Source: an uncultured bacterium (GTDB taxonomy: Bacteria; Actinomycetota; Coriobacteriia; Coriobacteriales; Coriobacteriaceae). Taken from it: a DNA stretch of 57,674 bases. Location: NCBI GenBank assembly GCA_905214425.1, contig CAJMLY010000012.1, forward strand, positions 1 to 57,674, in the 5' to 3' direction. The notes under the pieces were generated by a model, which was given only the letters and a program-made list of their open reading frames with translations, was not told the DNA's origin and ran no database searches. This document shows positions 16,342 through 24,903 of the stretch, piece by piece (positions within the stretch are counted from its first letter, which is position 1; each line of letters begins with the position of its first letter). The position numbers and the translations under genes are program-made.

Positions 16342-17139
16342 CTAACGCTCCAAGACGTCGCGAACGGCGTTTGCCGCCGTAACGGGGCGATCGCGCAAAC
16401 CGTTATGCGCGCCCGGGATCGTCACAAGGGGGCAATCGAGATATTCGGCAGCCGCTCGCGTACCAGCCTCGCGGGGCGTACCGAGCGAAAGCTCGCCCAA
16501 AAACACAGCCGACACCGCCTTTGATTCGCGGGCGCGCTCCCAGTCGGGAGCATATGTCATATTTGTTCCGTATTCATTGGCCATAAAGCAACGACCATTG
16601 CGCAGGGCATGCTTGGCTTCCGCTTCGGTCGTCCCAGGAGCCTCGGGGTCCAAGTCGCCGAGAGCTCCCAAGAAAAGCCGAAGCGCCCTTGAAACCTTTC
16701 CAGCCGCAATCATATCGAGCAAAATCGGAGCTGCGCCCATGCCGACGCCTTCGGCCGACACAGCCGGCTCATGCAGAATCGCACGGGCGACGAGATGGGG
16801 TTCGGTGCGAAGAAGCTCCAGCGCCACCAACGTACCGGCGCTGTGCGCAAGCACATTTGTCGGAGCGCCAACGTGTTCGATCACGGCCTGCAGGTCGGCG
16901 GCCTGAGCGGCAAGATCATAGCTGCCGTCTGCCGCTTCGCTGCTGCCGCCACAGCCGCGGCGGTCATAGGCAATTACGCGGTAGTTGCGACCGAGCTCAC
17001 ATGCGATGCCGTCGAAAAATGTGCCGTCGACACAAGCGCCGTGCACGCACACCAAGGCAGGAGTATCAGGCGACACATCCGGGCCGGCATATTCGCGACA
17101 GGCAATCGTGGTGCCCGCATTCTCGACCGTAAAATCCAT
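16342..17139 (-). CDS. alpha/beta hydrolase
   Basis: A 265-residue alpha/beta-fold hydrolase. The oxyanion segment is VCVHGACVDG, the nucleophile elbow is LAHSAGTL with Ser100, and the acid-base His is probably in IPGAHNGL near the C-terminus. YDRRGCGGSS is typical of the lactonase/esterase branch. The substrate is unknown and no signal peptide is seen. It is transcribed alone, divergent from the radical SAM gene, and is followed by the 210-bp region that holds the promoter of the HD-GYP regulator. Confidence 0.82.
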   Translation of the reverse strand: MDFTVENAGTTIACREYAGPDVSPDTPALVCVHGACVDGTFFDGIACELGRNYRVIAYDRRGCGGSSEAADGSYDLAAQAADLQAVIEHVGAPTNVLAHSAGTLVALELLRTEPHLVARAILHEPAVSAEGVGMGAAPILLDMIAAGKVSRALRLFLGALGDLDPEAPGTTEAEAKHALRNGRCFMANEYGTNMTYAPDWERARESKAVSAVFLGELSLGTPREAGTRAAAEYLDCPLVTIPGAHNGLRDRPVTAANAVRDVLER

Positions 17140-17364
17140 GTTGTGCCCCCATCATCAACGCCCATCCAGTTGCGCGTCAGTACGGCTGGATAGACCCGCA
17201 TTGCTTTACGCCTTGTTAACAGATTAACTTTACCCGACCCGAGGCTTTTCATGGCACGGCATAATGAGCGACGTGAAAAAACGAAACTTGTAAAGCAAGA
17301 GCCCGCACCTTGCTTTGGAGCCGATGCTATGCTTAGGCACAATTGTCTTGAGGAGCATATGCCT

Positions 17365-18141
17365 ATGTCTACGTTTTTGAATGCCAGCCCCATCTTTGGG
17401 CCCGTTCGCAGCCGTCGCCTTGGTCTCTCGCTCGGCGTCAACATGATGCCGGCCAGCGGCAAAATCTGCACGTTCGACTGCATTTACTGCGAAAACGGCC
17501 TCAACGCCGAGCGCCCCTGTCATGAGCCGTACAACACAGCTGCCGTGGTACTCGACGCGCTCGAGGCAAAGCTGCGCGAGATGGCAGCCGAGGGCGAGCT
17601 CCCCGATGTGATCACCTTCGCAGGCAACGGCGAGCCCACTGCCGCACCGGAGTTTCCGCAGGCCATCGCCGGCGCCGTCGCGTTGCGCGACGAGCTTGCC
17701 CCAAACTCCAAGATCGCCGTGCTCTCCAACGGCACGCGCGCCGACCGCCCCCAGGTGCACGACGCGCTCATGATGGTCGACGACAACATCCTCAAGCTCG
17801 ATACCGTCGACCCGACGTTTATCCAGCTGCTCGACCAGCCTGTTGGCCCCTACGACGTCGAGCACCAGATCGAAACGTTCGCAAGCTTTGACGGTCACGT
17901 TATTATCCAGACGATCTTTTTGACCGGCGAGTATCAGGGCAAGCTCATCGACAACACCGGCGAGGAGTACGTTGCCCCCTGGCTCGCGGCGCTTGAGCGC
18001 ATTCGCCCACAAGAAGCGACCATCTACACGGTAGCGCGCGAGACACCGGTCGCCGGCCTTGCCAAAGCGGCGCCCGAGGTGCTCGACGCCATTGCTGCGC
18101 GCGTGCGCGTCCTCGGCATCCCTTGCCAGGTGAGCTACTAG
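17365..18141 (+). CDS. radical SAM protein, COG0731-like
   Basis: A 258-residue iron-sulfur enzyme. The cluster ligands are Cys35, Cys39 and Cys42 in the CX3CX2C motif CTFDCIYCE, preceded by GPVRSRRLGLSLGVN, the pattern of the COG0731 group of TYW1-related Fe-S oxidoreductases. FAGNGEPT is the glycine-rich SAM contact. The reaction is not known. Start ATG at 17365 is nine bases from AGGAG; an ATG at 17359 is possible. No operon partner; a 19-bp inverted repeat follows. Confidence 0.82.
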   Translation: MSTFLNASPIFGPVRSRRLGLSLGVNMMPASGKICTFDCIYCENGLNAERPCHEPYNTAAVVLDALEAKLREMAAEGELPDVITFAGNGEPTAAPEFPQAIAGAVALRDELAPNSKIAVLSNGTRADRPQVHDALMMVDDNILKLDTVDPTFIQLLDQPVGPYDVEHQIETFASFDGHVIIQTIFLTGEYQGKLIDNTGEEYVAPWLAALERIRPQEATIYTVARETPVAGLAKAAPEVLDAIAARVRVLGIPCQVSY

Positions 18142-18183
18142 CAAAACCACGCAGCAGCTAGTGCCCGCCATCCCGCTCCATCA

Positions 18184-18248
18184 GTTGCGGTGATATAGTT
18201 CCTATTTATGCTGTTAAACCGCTTAAATCGGAACTATATCACCGCAAC
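18184..18248. repeat. perfect 19-bp inverted repeat with 27-nt loop
   Basis: GTTGCGGTGATATAGTTCC (18184-18202) and its exact reverse complement (18230-18248) lie between the radical SAM and map genes, followed by TTTT. It could act as a terminator of the first gene, or as an operator for map. Confidence 0.8.
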
Positions 18249-18301
18249 TTTTATGGACGCGTGGGTGGGCTATACTAGCTGCGGATGAAAGGAAGTTAGC
18301 C

Positions 18302-19189
18302 ATGTATGACAAAGGACCCGTGCCTGGCCGCAACGACGCTTGCTGGTGCGGCAGCGGCAAGAAATACAAGAAATGCCATAGCGCCTTTGATGAGCGCCTC
18401 GAGCGCTTGTGGGAAGAGGGCTGGGAGGTTCTGCCTCGCACGCTCTACAAGACACCCGCCGATATCGAGGGCATCAAGCGCTCGGCCGCTATCAACGTGG
18501 GCGTGCTCGATTACGTAGGCGAACACATCGCCGCGGGCATGACCACCAACCAGATCGACCAGATGATCTACGACTACACCGTTGAGCACGGCGGCACGCC
18601 GGCCGACCTCAACTACGAGGGCTATCCCAAGAGCGTGTGCACCTCGATCAACGACGTCGTCTGCCACGGTATCCCCTGCGATGCGGATGTGCTGCACGAG
18701 GGCGACATCATCAACGTGGACTGCTCCACGATCCTGGACGGTTACTTTAGCGACTCGAGCCGCATGTTCTGTATCGGCGAGGTCTCGGCCGAGCGCCAGC
18801 GCCTGGTCGACGTCACCCGCGCCAGCGTGGAGGCGGGCCTGACAGCCGTCAAGCCATGGCTGCCGTTGTCCGTGATGGCCGAGGCCGTGCAAAAGACGGT
18901 CGAGGACGCCGGCTTTAGCGTGGTGCGCGAGTACGGTGGACACGGCATCGGTAAGGAGTTCCACGAGGACCCGTTTGTGGGCTTTACCACCGAGGCGCCC
19001 GATGTGGACACCATCATGGCTCCGGGCATGGTCTTTACCATCGAGCCCATGGTCAACGCCGGAGCGCCCGACATCAAGATCAGCAAGGGCGACGGTTGGT
19101 GCGTGCGTACCAAGGACGGCAGCGATTCGGCCCAGTGCGAGGTACAACTCGTGGTGACCGAGGATGGTTACGAGCTGCTGAGCTGGTAG
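18302..19189 (+). CDS. map: type I methionine aminopeptidase with SEC-C zinc motif
   Basis: A 295-residue enzyme that removes the initiator Met from new proteins. The N-terminus has a SEC-C motif, GRNDACWCGSGKKYKKCH, with Cys14, Cys16, Cys25 and His26 as zinc ligands; this is the longer map type, where the extension is thought to aid ribosome contact. The catalytic domain keeps the metal ligands: Asp in NVDCS, Asp in YFSDSS, His in YGGHGIG, Glu in TIEPM and Glu in QCEVQLV, plus VCHGIP. Start ATG follows AAAGGAAGTTAGCC. A terminator follows. Confidence 0.95.
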   Translation: MYDKGPVPGRNDACWCGSGKKYKKCHSAFDERLERLWEEGWEVLPRTLYKTPADIEGIKRSAAINVGVLDYVGEHIAAGMTTNQIDQMIYDYTVEHGGTPADLNYEGYPKSVCTSINDVVCHGIPCDADVLHEGDIINVDCSTILDGYFSDSSRMFCIGEVSAERQRLVDVTRASVEAGLTAVKPWLPLSVMAEAVQKTVEDAGFSVVREYGGHGIGKEFHEDPFVGFTTEAPDVDTIMAPGMVFTIEPMVNAGAPDIKISKGDGWCVRTKDGSDSAQCEVQLVVTEDGYELLSW

Positions 19190-19198
19190 CCGTGGATA

Positions 19199-19245
19199 CG
19201 CCGGATGCTGACGGGCACGCTCGTCTTGCATCCGGCGTTTTATTT
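19199..19245 (+). terminator. intrinsic terminator after map
   Basis: CGCCGGATGC (19199-19208) pairs with GCATCCGGCG (19228-19237), followed by TTTTATTT. Confidence 0.85.
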
Positions 19246-19260
19246 AAACGTTTTGCCTGA

Positions 19261-19300
19261 TAAAACCTGCCAAAATAAACCTGTCCCTTTTTGGCAAGTC
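19261..19300 (+). repeat. dispersed palindrome family R, copy
   Basis: TAAAACCTGCCAAAATAAAC followed by CTGTCCCTTTTTGGCAAGTC. It matches the copy at 20472-20514 except that the right arm has decayed. It ends just before the ribosome site of the next gene. Confidence 0.7.
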
Positions 19301-19318
19301 GAGCGGAGAGGACCGCTA

Positions 19319-20254
19319 GTGAACATCCTGGTTTTGCTGCCCGTCAATGACCGCCATCGCGCAATTCTTGAGTCGAGTGCTCCGGGCGAGGACTTTATCT
19401 ACACGAGCGCCGACGCCGCCACGCACGAGCAGGTCGCCGATGCCGACGTGATCTTGGGCAACATAGACCCTGCCTTGCTTACCGCATGCGAGCATCTCCA
19501 GCTGTTGCAATTGCAGACCGCCGGCTATGACGATTACTTGGCCGCCGGCACCGTGCCGGCTGAAGCCAAGCTGTCTTGCTCGATCGGCGCCTACGGTCAG
19601 GCCGTGAGCGAGCACATGTTTGCCATGGTCCTTTCCATGATGAAGCGCCTGCCCGGCTACCAGGACCTGCAGCGCGAGCATCGCTGGGAGGATTTGGGGC
19701 CGGTCACCTCGCTCAAAAACGCCAATGTGCTGGTGCTGGGCGCGGGCGACATTGGCGGCCACTTTGCCACGCTCTGCCGCAACATGGGTGCGCACGTCCG
19801 CGGCATCAAGCGCCACCCGCTCGTCTACCCCATTGTGTTTGAGGACATGGACGGTATGGATGCCCTGTCCGAGCGCCTGGCCGAGGCTGACATCGTCGCA
19901 TCCTTTATGCCCAGCACACCCGAGACCCGCGGCCTGGCGAACGCCGAGTTCTTCGCCGCGATGAAACCGGGCGCCTTCTTTGCCAACGGCGGCCGCGGCG
20001 ACCTTGTGGTCGCCGACGACTTGGTTGCCGCCCTGGAGTCGGGACATCTCGCCGGCGCCGCGGTCGACGTCACCGACCCCGAACCGTTGCCTGAAACAAG
20101 CCCACTGTGGGATGCGCCCAACATGCTCATCACGCCACACGTCTCCGGCTGGTTCCACCTAGCCGCCACGCTCAACAACGTTGTCGACATCGCCGCAGAG
20201 AACCTGCGTCACCTGCAAGCCGGCGAAACTTTACGTTGTTGGATCGAGCACTAA
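19319..20254 (+). CDS. D-isomer-specific 2-hydroxyacid dehydrogenase
   Basis: A 311-residue NAD(P)-linked dehydrogenase of the D-2-hydroxyacid family. The nucleotide fold has VLVLGAGDIGGHF; the catalytic Arg is in FFANGGRGDLVV, the Glu in TDPEPLPE and the His in ITPHVSGW. Such enzymes interconvert 2-oxoacids and D-2-hydroxyacids; the substrate is not predictable. A GTG at 19319 is chosen as start because GGAGAGGA sits eight bases upstream and VNILVLLP begins the domain. The R-family palindrome lies immediately before this ribosome site. A terminator follows. Confidence 0.87.
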   Translation: MNILVLLPVNDRHRAILESSAPGEDFIYTSADAATHEQVADADVILGNIDPALLTACEHLQLLQLQTAGYDDYLAAGTVPAEAKLSCSIGAYGQAVSEHMFAMVLSMMKRLPGYQDLQREHRWEDLGPVTSLKNANVLVLGAGDIGGHFATLCRNMGAHVRGIKRHPLVYPIVFEDMDGMDALSERLAEADIVASFMPSTPETRGLANAEFFAAMKPGAFFANGGRGDLVVADDLVAALESGHLAGAAVDVTDPEPLPETSPLWDAPNMLITPHVSGWFHLAATLNNVVDIAAENLRHLQAGETLRCWIEH

Positions 20255-20260
20255 TCTTGT

Positions 20261-20284
20261 TCCGCCGTTCTAACGAACGGCGGA
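20261..20284. repeat. short perfect hairpin
   Basis: TCCGCCGTTC (20261-20270) and GAACGGCGGA (20275-20284) form a 10-bp stem with a TAAC loop seven bases after the dehydrogenase stop. No T-run follows. Confidence 0.6.
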
Positions 20285-20330
20285 CCGGTCGACGCTGCGC
20301 GCCGCCCAGAGCGACAATTTGCCATTCAAA

Positions 20331-20369
20331 AGGCGAGGCACGACCAGAAGGTCAATGCCTCGCCTTTTT
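20331..20369 (+). terminator. intrinsic terminator
   Basis: AGGCGAGGCA (20331-20340) pairs with TGCCTCGCCT (20356-20365), followed by TTTTT; it terminates the dehydrogenase transcript. Confidence 0.85.
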
Positions 20370-20471
20370 CATGCCGACTTGTTCGCTCTGGACATCGCTC
20401 GCTGACGTTTGCCCAACCTGCGGTGTCATAACAATTCTGTCCAGCTGTTGGCATTGAGGCATTTTCCCAGA

Positions 20472-20514
20472 TAAAACCTGCCAAAATGAACCTGTCCCTT
20501 TTTGGTAGGTTTTA
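20472..20514 (+). repeat. dispersed palindrome family R, full copy
   Basis: TAAAACCTGCCAAAA and TTTTTGGTAGGTTTTA form the two arms around a CCTGTCCC-containing centre. The right arm overlaps the stop codon of the M18 aminopeptidase gene (20512-20514). Confidence 0.75.
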
Positions 20515-21897
20515 GAGCTCCACGCTTTCGGCGCCGTTGATGGTTAGGTTTCGCTCGTAGAAGGCGGTGAGGGCGCGGATGGCGTACATCACGTCGCGCA
20601 CGCCGCCGGTCTCGTAGCTCGAGTGCATGGCCAGCTGCGGCAGGCCCACGTCCACGGCATGCATGCTCGCCTGCATGTTCGACAGGTTGCCGAGCGTGGA
20701 GCCACCCGCCATATCACTCTTGTTGGCGAAGGCCTGCGTGGGTACGTCGGCGTCATCGCAAATAGCCTGGAACACCGCGCGGCTAAAGGCATCGGTGCAG
20801 TAGTGCTGGTTGGCGGCTTCCTTGATGACGATGCCGCCGTTGAGCACGACCTGGTTGCGGGCATCGCACTTCTCGGCGTGGTTGGGGTGCACGGCATGCG
20901 CATTATCGCAGCTCACGAGCATCGAGGCGGCAAGTGCGCGATGGTACGACTCATCATCGAAGCCCAGCGACCCGTTGATGCGTCGCAACGCGTCGGCCAA
21001 GAAGGTCGACATGGCGCCCTGCTTGGTCTCGGAGCCAACCTCCTCGTTATCAAAGCAGCAAAAGACCGAGACGTCGTGCGCGTTCTCGGCGCCCAAAAAT
21101 GCCTGCAGCGAGGTATAGGCACAGGCCAGGTCGTCGAGCTTGGGCGTCGAGATAAACTCATCGGCCCAACCCCAAATGCGCGCATCCTGACGATTGACCA
21201 GGAACAGATCGCGGCCCAAAATTTGCTCGGGCTCAACGTCCAGTTCGTCGGCGATCAGAGCATCAAAGTCGCCCTGCTTAAGGTCACCGGCGCTGATGAG
21301 CGGGCACAGGTCGACAGCACGATTAGGCGCAAAGCCCTCGTTAACGCCGCGGTTCATGTGGATGGCAAGGCTCGGGATAATAGCGACCTCGCGCTCGGTG
21401 GCAAGCAGGCGGCTCTCAATACGGTCGCCCTCGCGTACCAGCACGCGGCCCGCGAGTGCCAGCGGACGGTCGAACCAGGTGTAGTCGATCATGCCGCCGT
21501 AGGCCTCGGTGTTCAGGCGCAGCGTCTCGCCCGCGCCGTCGAGCTCGGGCACGGCCTTAACCTTAAACGTCGGCGAGTCGCCGTGCGACGCCGTCAGCTG
21601 AAAATGGTAGTCGCCGGCAACGCCGTCCTCGCCCCACGTAGCAGCCAGGTCCTCGCCCACCTTAAAGGCGATAACGCTCGAGGTGTTGCGCTGCGTGTAA
21701 TAACGCCCGCCCGGCTCGATGTCCCACGCCGCGTTCTCGGACAGGTAGGTAAAGCCCGCCTCGTCGAGCTCGGCCATAATGGTCGCCGCCGTATGGAACA
21801 TGCTGGGGCATGCCTCGATAAAGTCGATAAGGTCGTTGGCGGCCTCGATATCGTCGGCCGTCACATGCGCGCACTCGGGCGTTTCCTGATCCGTCAT
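20512..21897 (-). CDS. M18 family aminopeptidase
   Basis: A 461-residue zinc aminopeptidase of the aspartyl aminopeptidase family, cytosolic, that releases acidic or other N-terminal residues from peptides. Metal-binding blocks are intact: TASHGDSPTFKVK, FCCFDNEEVGSETKQGA and SCDNAHAVHPNHAEK, together with the C-terminal MHSSYETGG. Length matches the family. Start ATG at 21897 (MTDQETPECA) follows GGGGAGAGC; the upstream extension is not family-like. It is a single-gene unit; the end of the gene is embedded in an R-family repeat. Confidence 0.93.
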   Translation of the reverse strand: MTDQETPECAHVTADDIEAANDLIDFIEACPSMFHTAATIMAELDEAGFTYLSENAAWDIEPGGRYYTQRNTSSVIAFKVGEDLAATWGEDGVAGDYHFQLTASHGDSPTFKVKAVPELDGAGETLRLNTEAYGGMIDYTWFDRPLALAGRVLVREGDRIESRLLATEREVAIIPSLAIHMNRGVNEGFAPNRAVDLCPLISAGDLKQGDFDALIADELDVEPEQILGRDLFLVNRQDARIWGWADEFISTPKLDDLACAYTSLQAFLGAENAHDVSVFCCFDNEEVGSETKQGAMSTFLADALRRINGSLGFDDESYHRALAASMLVSCDNAHAVHPNHAEKCDARNQVVLNGGIVIKEAANQHYCTDAFSRAVFQAICDDADVPTQAFANKSDMAGGSTLGNLSNMQASMHAVDVGLPQLAMHSSYETGGVRDVMYAIRALTAFYERNLTINGAESVEL

Positions 21898-22058
21898 GCT
21901 CTCCCCTTTCGCTGGGTTGATGGTCCCTTCCAGCATACCCCGCCGCGCCAGCGCTGCACTCTTCATTCCGTGTTTAATCCCGCACCGCTCACCAAGTTGA
22001 GCCATCATGCCCGTGCACCTTTTGCGACAATTACGCTAACAGGACGAGAGGAGCCGCC

Positions 22059-23144
22059 ATGAAGCCACGTAACATTGCCATCGCCTGCGGTGTCGCGGGA
22101 GTCGCCGTCGGCCTTGCCGCTGCCACCGGTATCGTTTATCACAAGCAAATCAAGTCCGCCGCGTCGCTCAAACGCTTGACCGGCTACGCGGATGGCTATG
22201 ACCTGTACGCAATCGACATCGCCTACGACTACGATCTTGATCGCATCATCGCCGCTGGCGTGCGCGACGACCAGGCCTACATCGATGTCGTGGTGGCGCA
22301 GGTGCTGCCCGGTGTGCCGGTACATGTCCAGGCGCCCCAGTTTGCCTGCAGCGCTTTTGTCGCCGTAGATGCCGAAGGCCGCGTGCGCACCGGTCGCAAT
22401 TACGACTTTAAAGACGACACCTCGGCGCTGCTGGTGCGCAATCACCCACGCGGCGGCTATGCTTCCATCGGGTTTGCCGCCCTTAACAACCTGGGCACCA
22501 ACGCTCCGCTTGACTCCGTCGCCGGACGCACCGCTGCACTCATGGGCCCGTTTGCCCAGCTCGACGGTGTTAACGAATGCGGCGTGTCCATTGCCGTACT
22601 CACCCTGGATTCCAAGCCCTGTGACCAGGACACGCAACGCCCCGTCATCAATACCTCGCTCGCCATCCGTCTGGTGCTCGACCGTGCCGCCACCACGCAA
22701 GATGCTGTCGACCTGCTTTCTGCCTACGACATGCACGCCATGGCAGGACGCGATTACCACTTCTTTATCAACGACGCCGCCGGTGACGCGCGCGTAGTAG
22801 AGTGGGATCCGCACGATCCGGACCGCGCTTTCAAAGCGACTCCTGTACGCCAGGTTACGAACTTCTATGCCTGCTATGGCGACGAAGTGCTGCCCAACCA
22901 AAAGAATGGCGAGCTGGGCCATGGTAAAGAGCGCGCCGTTGCAATCGCCGATGTCCTTGATACCCATGTCGGTGCCCAGGACGAAACGATTGTCTGGGAA
23001 GCCCTGCGTGCCGCAGCGCAAGAGCCCAATCCGGAAGACATCACCAGCAATACGCAATGGTCGGTCGTCTTTGACAATACCGAACCCGCCGCCGCCATTA
23101 CGCTGCGCCGCCACTGGGGCGACGTCGACGCCTTCGCACTGTAA
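22059..23144 (+). CDS. membrane-anchored Ntn hydrolase, choloylglycine/acyltransferase family
   Basis: A 361-residue protein. Residues 5-27 form one membrane helix (IAIACGVAGVAVGLAAATGIV), placing the rest outside the cell or anchoring it. The active-site region is FACSAFVAVDAEGRVRTGRN with Cys97 as the expected N-terminal nucleophile, and GRNYDF matches the conserved motif of linear-amide hydrolases. In this family the Cys becomes residue 1 after cleavage; here 96 residues would be removed or retained as a propeptide. Possible substrates include N-acyl amino acids, penicillins or conjugated bile acids; sequence alone does not decide. Confidence 0.82.
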   Translation: MKPRNIAIACGVAGVAVGLAAATGIVYHKQIKSAASLKRLTGYADGYDLYAIDIAYDYDLDRIIAAGVRDDQAYIDVVVAQVLPGVPVHVQAPQFACSAFVAVDAEGRVRTGRNYDFKDDTSALLVRNHPRGGYASIGFAALNNLGTNAPLDSVAGRTAALMGPFAQLDGVNECGVSIAVLTLDSKPCDQDTQRPVINTSLAIRLVLDRAATTQDAVDLLSAYDMHAMAGRDYHFFINDAAGDARVVEWDPHDPDRAFKATPVRQVTNFYACYGDEVLPNQKNGELGHGKERAVAIADVLDTHVGAQDETIVWEALRAAAQEPNPEDITSNTQWSVVFDNTEPAAAITLRRHWGDVDAFAL

Positions 23145-23210
23145 GGAGCCAGGCCCGTCGACCTTACGTTCCCTGACGTTGCTTACATTTCCATACGCTT
23201 GAGCTAACAC

Positions 23211-23245
23211 GTTTACCCCCGTATCAACAGTGTGCGGGGGTAAAC
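23211..23245 (+). promoter_or_regulatory. 11-bp perfect hairpin before pfk
   Basis: GTTTACCCCCG (23211-23221) and CGGGGGTAAAC (23235-23245) pair around a 13-nt loop. It lies 38 bp before the pfk start and could be an operator, or the terminator of the preceding gene. Confidence 0.6.
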
Positions 23246-23282
23246 TTATGCGCATGTTATAACTTGCCCGGAAGGATTCATC

Positions 23283-24362
23283 ATGCTCAGGATCGGTCTT
23301 CTTACCAGTGGCGGCGACTGCCAGGCGCTCAACGCCACCATGCGCGGCATCGTCAAAACGCTTATGACCAATAGCGAAGAGCCTATCGAGATTTATGGCT
23401 TTGAGGACGGCTATCAGGGCCTTATCTACAGCAGGTTCCGCGTCATGACGCCCGCCGATTTTAGCGGCATCCTCACCCGCGGCGGCACCATCCTGGGCAC
23501 GAGCCGCACACCGTTCAAGCGTCTGGATACCCCCGAGGCCGATGGTGTCGAGAAGGTGCCGGCGATGGTCCACACCTATCATAAGCTGCAGCTCGACTGC
23601 CTGTTTATGCTGGGCGGTAACGGCTCCACCAAGACCGCCAACCGCCTGCGCGAAGAGGGCCTCAACGTTATCGCGCTGCCCAAGACCATCGATAACGACA
23701 CCTGGGGCACCGAGCTGACGTTTGGCTTTACGAGCGCCATCGACGTCGCCACCAAGTGCATCGACGACATCCACACTACCGCCTCGAGTCACGGCCGCGT
23801 GTTTGTTATCGAGATCATGGGCCACAAGGTTGGCTGGATCCCGCTGTACGCCGGCGTCGCGGGCGGCGCGGATGTCATCTTGATTCCCGAGATTCCCTAC
23901 GACATGGACCAGGTCATCAAGACCATTGAGCATCGCATGGAAACCGGCAGCCGCTTTACCATCGTGGCCGTCGCCGAGGGCGCTATCTCCAAGGAGGACG
24001 CGGCGCTGTCCAAGAAGGAGTACAAGAAGAAGCTCGCCGAGCGCACGAGCCCGTCGATTGTCTACGACATCGCCAAGGAGATTGAGGCCAAGACCGGTCG
24101 CGAGACCCGCGTCGCCATCCCCGGTCACACGCAGCGCGGCGGCCAGCCCGACGCCCAGGACCGCATCTTTGCGACCCAGTGCGGCGTCGAGGCCGCGCTT
24201 GGCTGCCTGCGCGGCGAGTTTGGCTACATGATTGCCCTGCGCGACGGCAAGATGTGCCACATGCCGCTCGAGGATGTCGCCGGCAAGCTCAAGTATGTCG
24301 ACCCCCAGAGCGATCTGGTGCGTGAGGCCAAGGCGTTGGGCATCAGCTTCGGCGACGAATAG
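23283..24362 (+). CDS. pfkA: 6-phosphofructokinase
   Basis: A 359-residue PFKA-family enzyme that makes fructose 1,6-bisphosphate in glycolysis. Seen: LLTSGGDCQALNATMRG at the N-terminus, LGTSRT, MLGGNGSTKTANRL (GGNGS at 111-115), PKTIDND (133-139) with the catalytic Asp, IEIMGH for sugar binding and GHTQRGG. The phosphoryl-donor residues are mixed: Gly114 fits ATP use, while Lys in PKTIDND is common to PPi enzymes and to actinobacterial ATP enzymes. Asn113 replaces the Asp or Glu usual at this metal-contacting position. ATP is the likelier donor. A 3'-end nested hairpin begins 23 nt after the stop. Confidence 0.93.
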   Translation: MLRIGLLTSGGDCQALNATMRGIVKTLMTNSEEPIEIYGFEDGYQGLIYSRFRVMTPADFSGILTRGGTILGTSRTPFKRLDTPEADGVEKVPAMVHTYHKLQLDCLFMLGGNGSTKTANRLREEGLNVIALPKTIDNDTWGTELTFGFTSAIDVATKCIDDIHTTASSHGRVFVIEIMGHKVGWIPLYAGVAGGADVILIPEIPYDMDQVIKTIEHRMETGSRFTIVAVAEGAISKEDAALSKKEYKKKLAERTSPSIVYDIAKEIEAKTGRETRVAIPGHTQRGGQPDAQDRIFATQCGVEAALGCLRGEFGYMIALRDGKMCHMPLEDVAGKLKYVDPQSDLVREAKALGISFGDE

Positions 24363-24385
24363 CCTCGGCTGGAACTGCTCTCATC

Positions 24386-24506
24386 GGAGGCCCCAGGGCT
24401 TACCTCCCAAATCGTCCTCGGACATGTCAGGATCCCGCCGTGCGCTTCGCGCGGCGGGATCCTTCCGTCCTGCGGAAAGATTTGGGAGGTAAGCCCTGGG
24501 GCCTCC
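24386..24506 (+). ncRNA. nested-hairpin 3'-end element, copy 1 (after pfk)
   Basis: Perfect 28-bp outer arms (24386-24413 with 24479-24506). Between them GTCCTCGGACATG leads into an inner 12-bp stem (24429-24440 with 24452-24463) capped by GCTTCG, and CGTCCTGCGGAAA leads back to the outer arm. Read in the direction of pfk. No U-tract follows. Family members at 31752, 37211 and 47693. Confidence 0.7.
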
Positions 24507-24805
24507 TGCGGTAACTAAGGAGGCCATGGCTATTCGTCTTCTTGCTGCGGGTGCCTGGGGTAGGATGCGGCGTGCATTTTTGGGAGTATTCAGCAGCCGA
24601 GGGTGCCTGCATACTGGATTTTGGGCGAAAGGCAGGCACCATGGGCCGCATCCTGTAAAAAAACGAGCGGCTCTAGAGGCGTTGGGGCTCAGAATCGGGG
24701 CTTTCAGCGCAGTTTTGCACCCCCGCCCCCGCGCCCGCGGACCCCGGGACGCTGAATACTCCGGAATTTGCACGGCGCCCCCTGGGGTACCTGTGGGCAA
24801 AAAGC
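24507..24805. other. non-coding stretch with crossing inverted repeats
   Basis: No convincing gene. GGATGCGG near 24562 pairs with CCGCATCC near 24648 and encloses GGTGCCTGC/GCAGGCACC. GGAGTATTCAGC (about 24586-24597) has its exact reverse complement at about 24752-24763, outside that hairpin, so the two pairings cross. Confidence 0.5.
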
Positions 24806-24842
24806 AACCGTCCCGTCAAAGTATGCATTTGGCGGGGCGGTT
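24806..24842 (-). terminator. intrinsic terminator of the FtsX-type permease gene
   Basis: On the minus strand AACCGCCCCG and CGGGACGGTT form the stem, followed by GCTTTTTG. It lies about 60 bp after the permease stop codon. Confidence 0.75.
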
Positions 24843-24903
24843 TATGCAAAAATGCTGCTGCGGGCGCGTCGGCAGCTCGCTAGAACTTGAATCCCAGGAC
24901 AGG

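Noticed and set aside
22005..24260. Very long open frame antisense to the Ntn hydrolase and pfk genes
   Set aside because: It has no ribosome site or recognisable domain, and the opposite strand encodes two clear enzymes; it is a by-product of high GC codon use.
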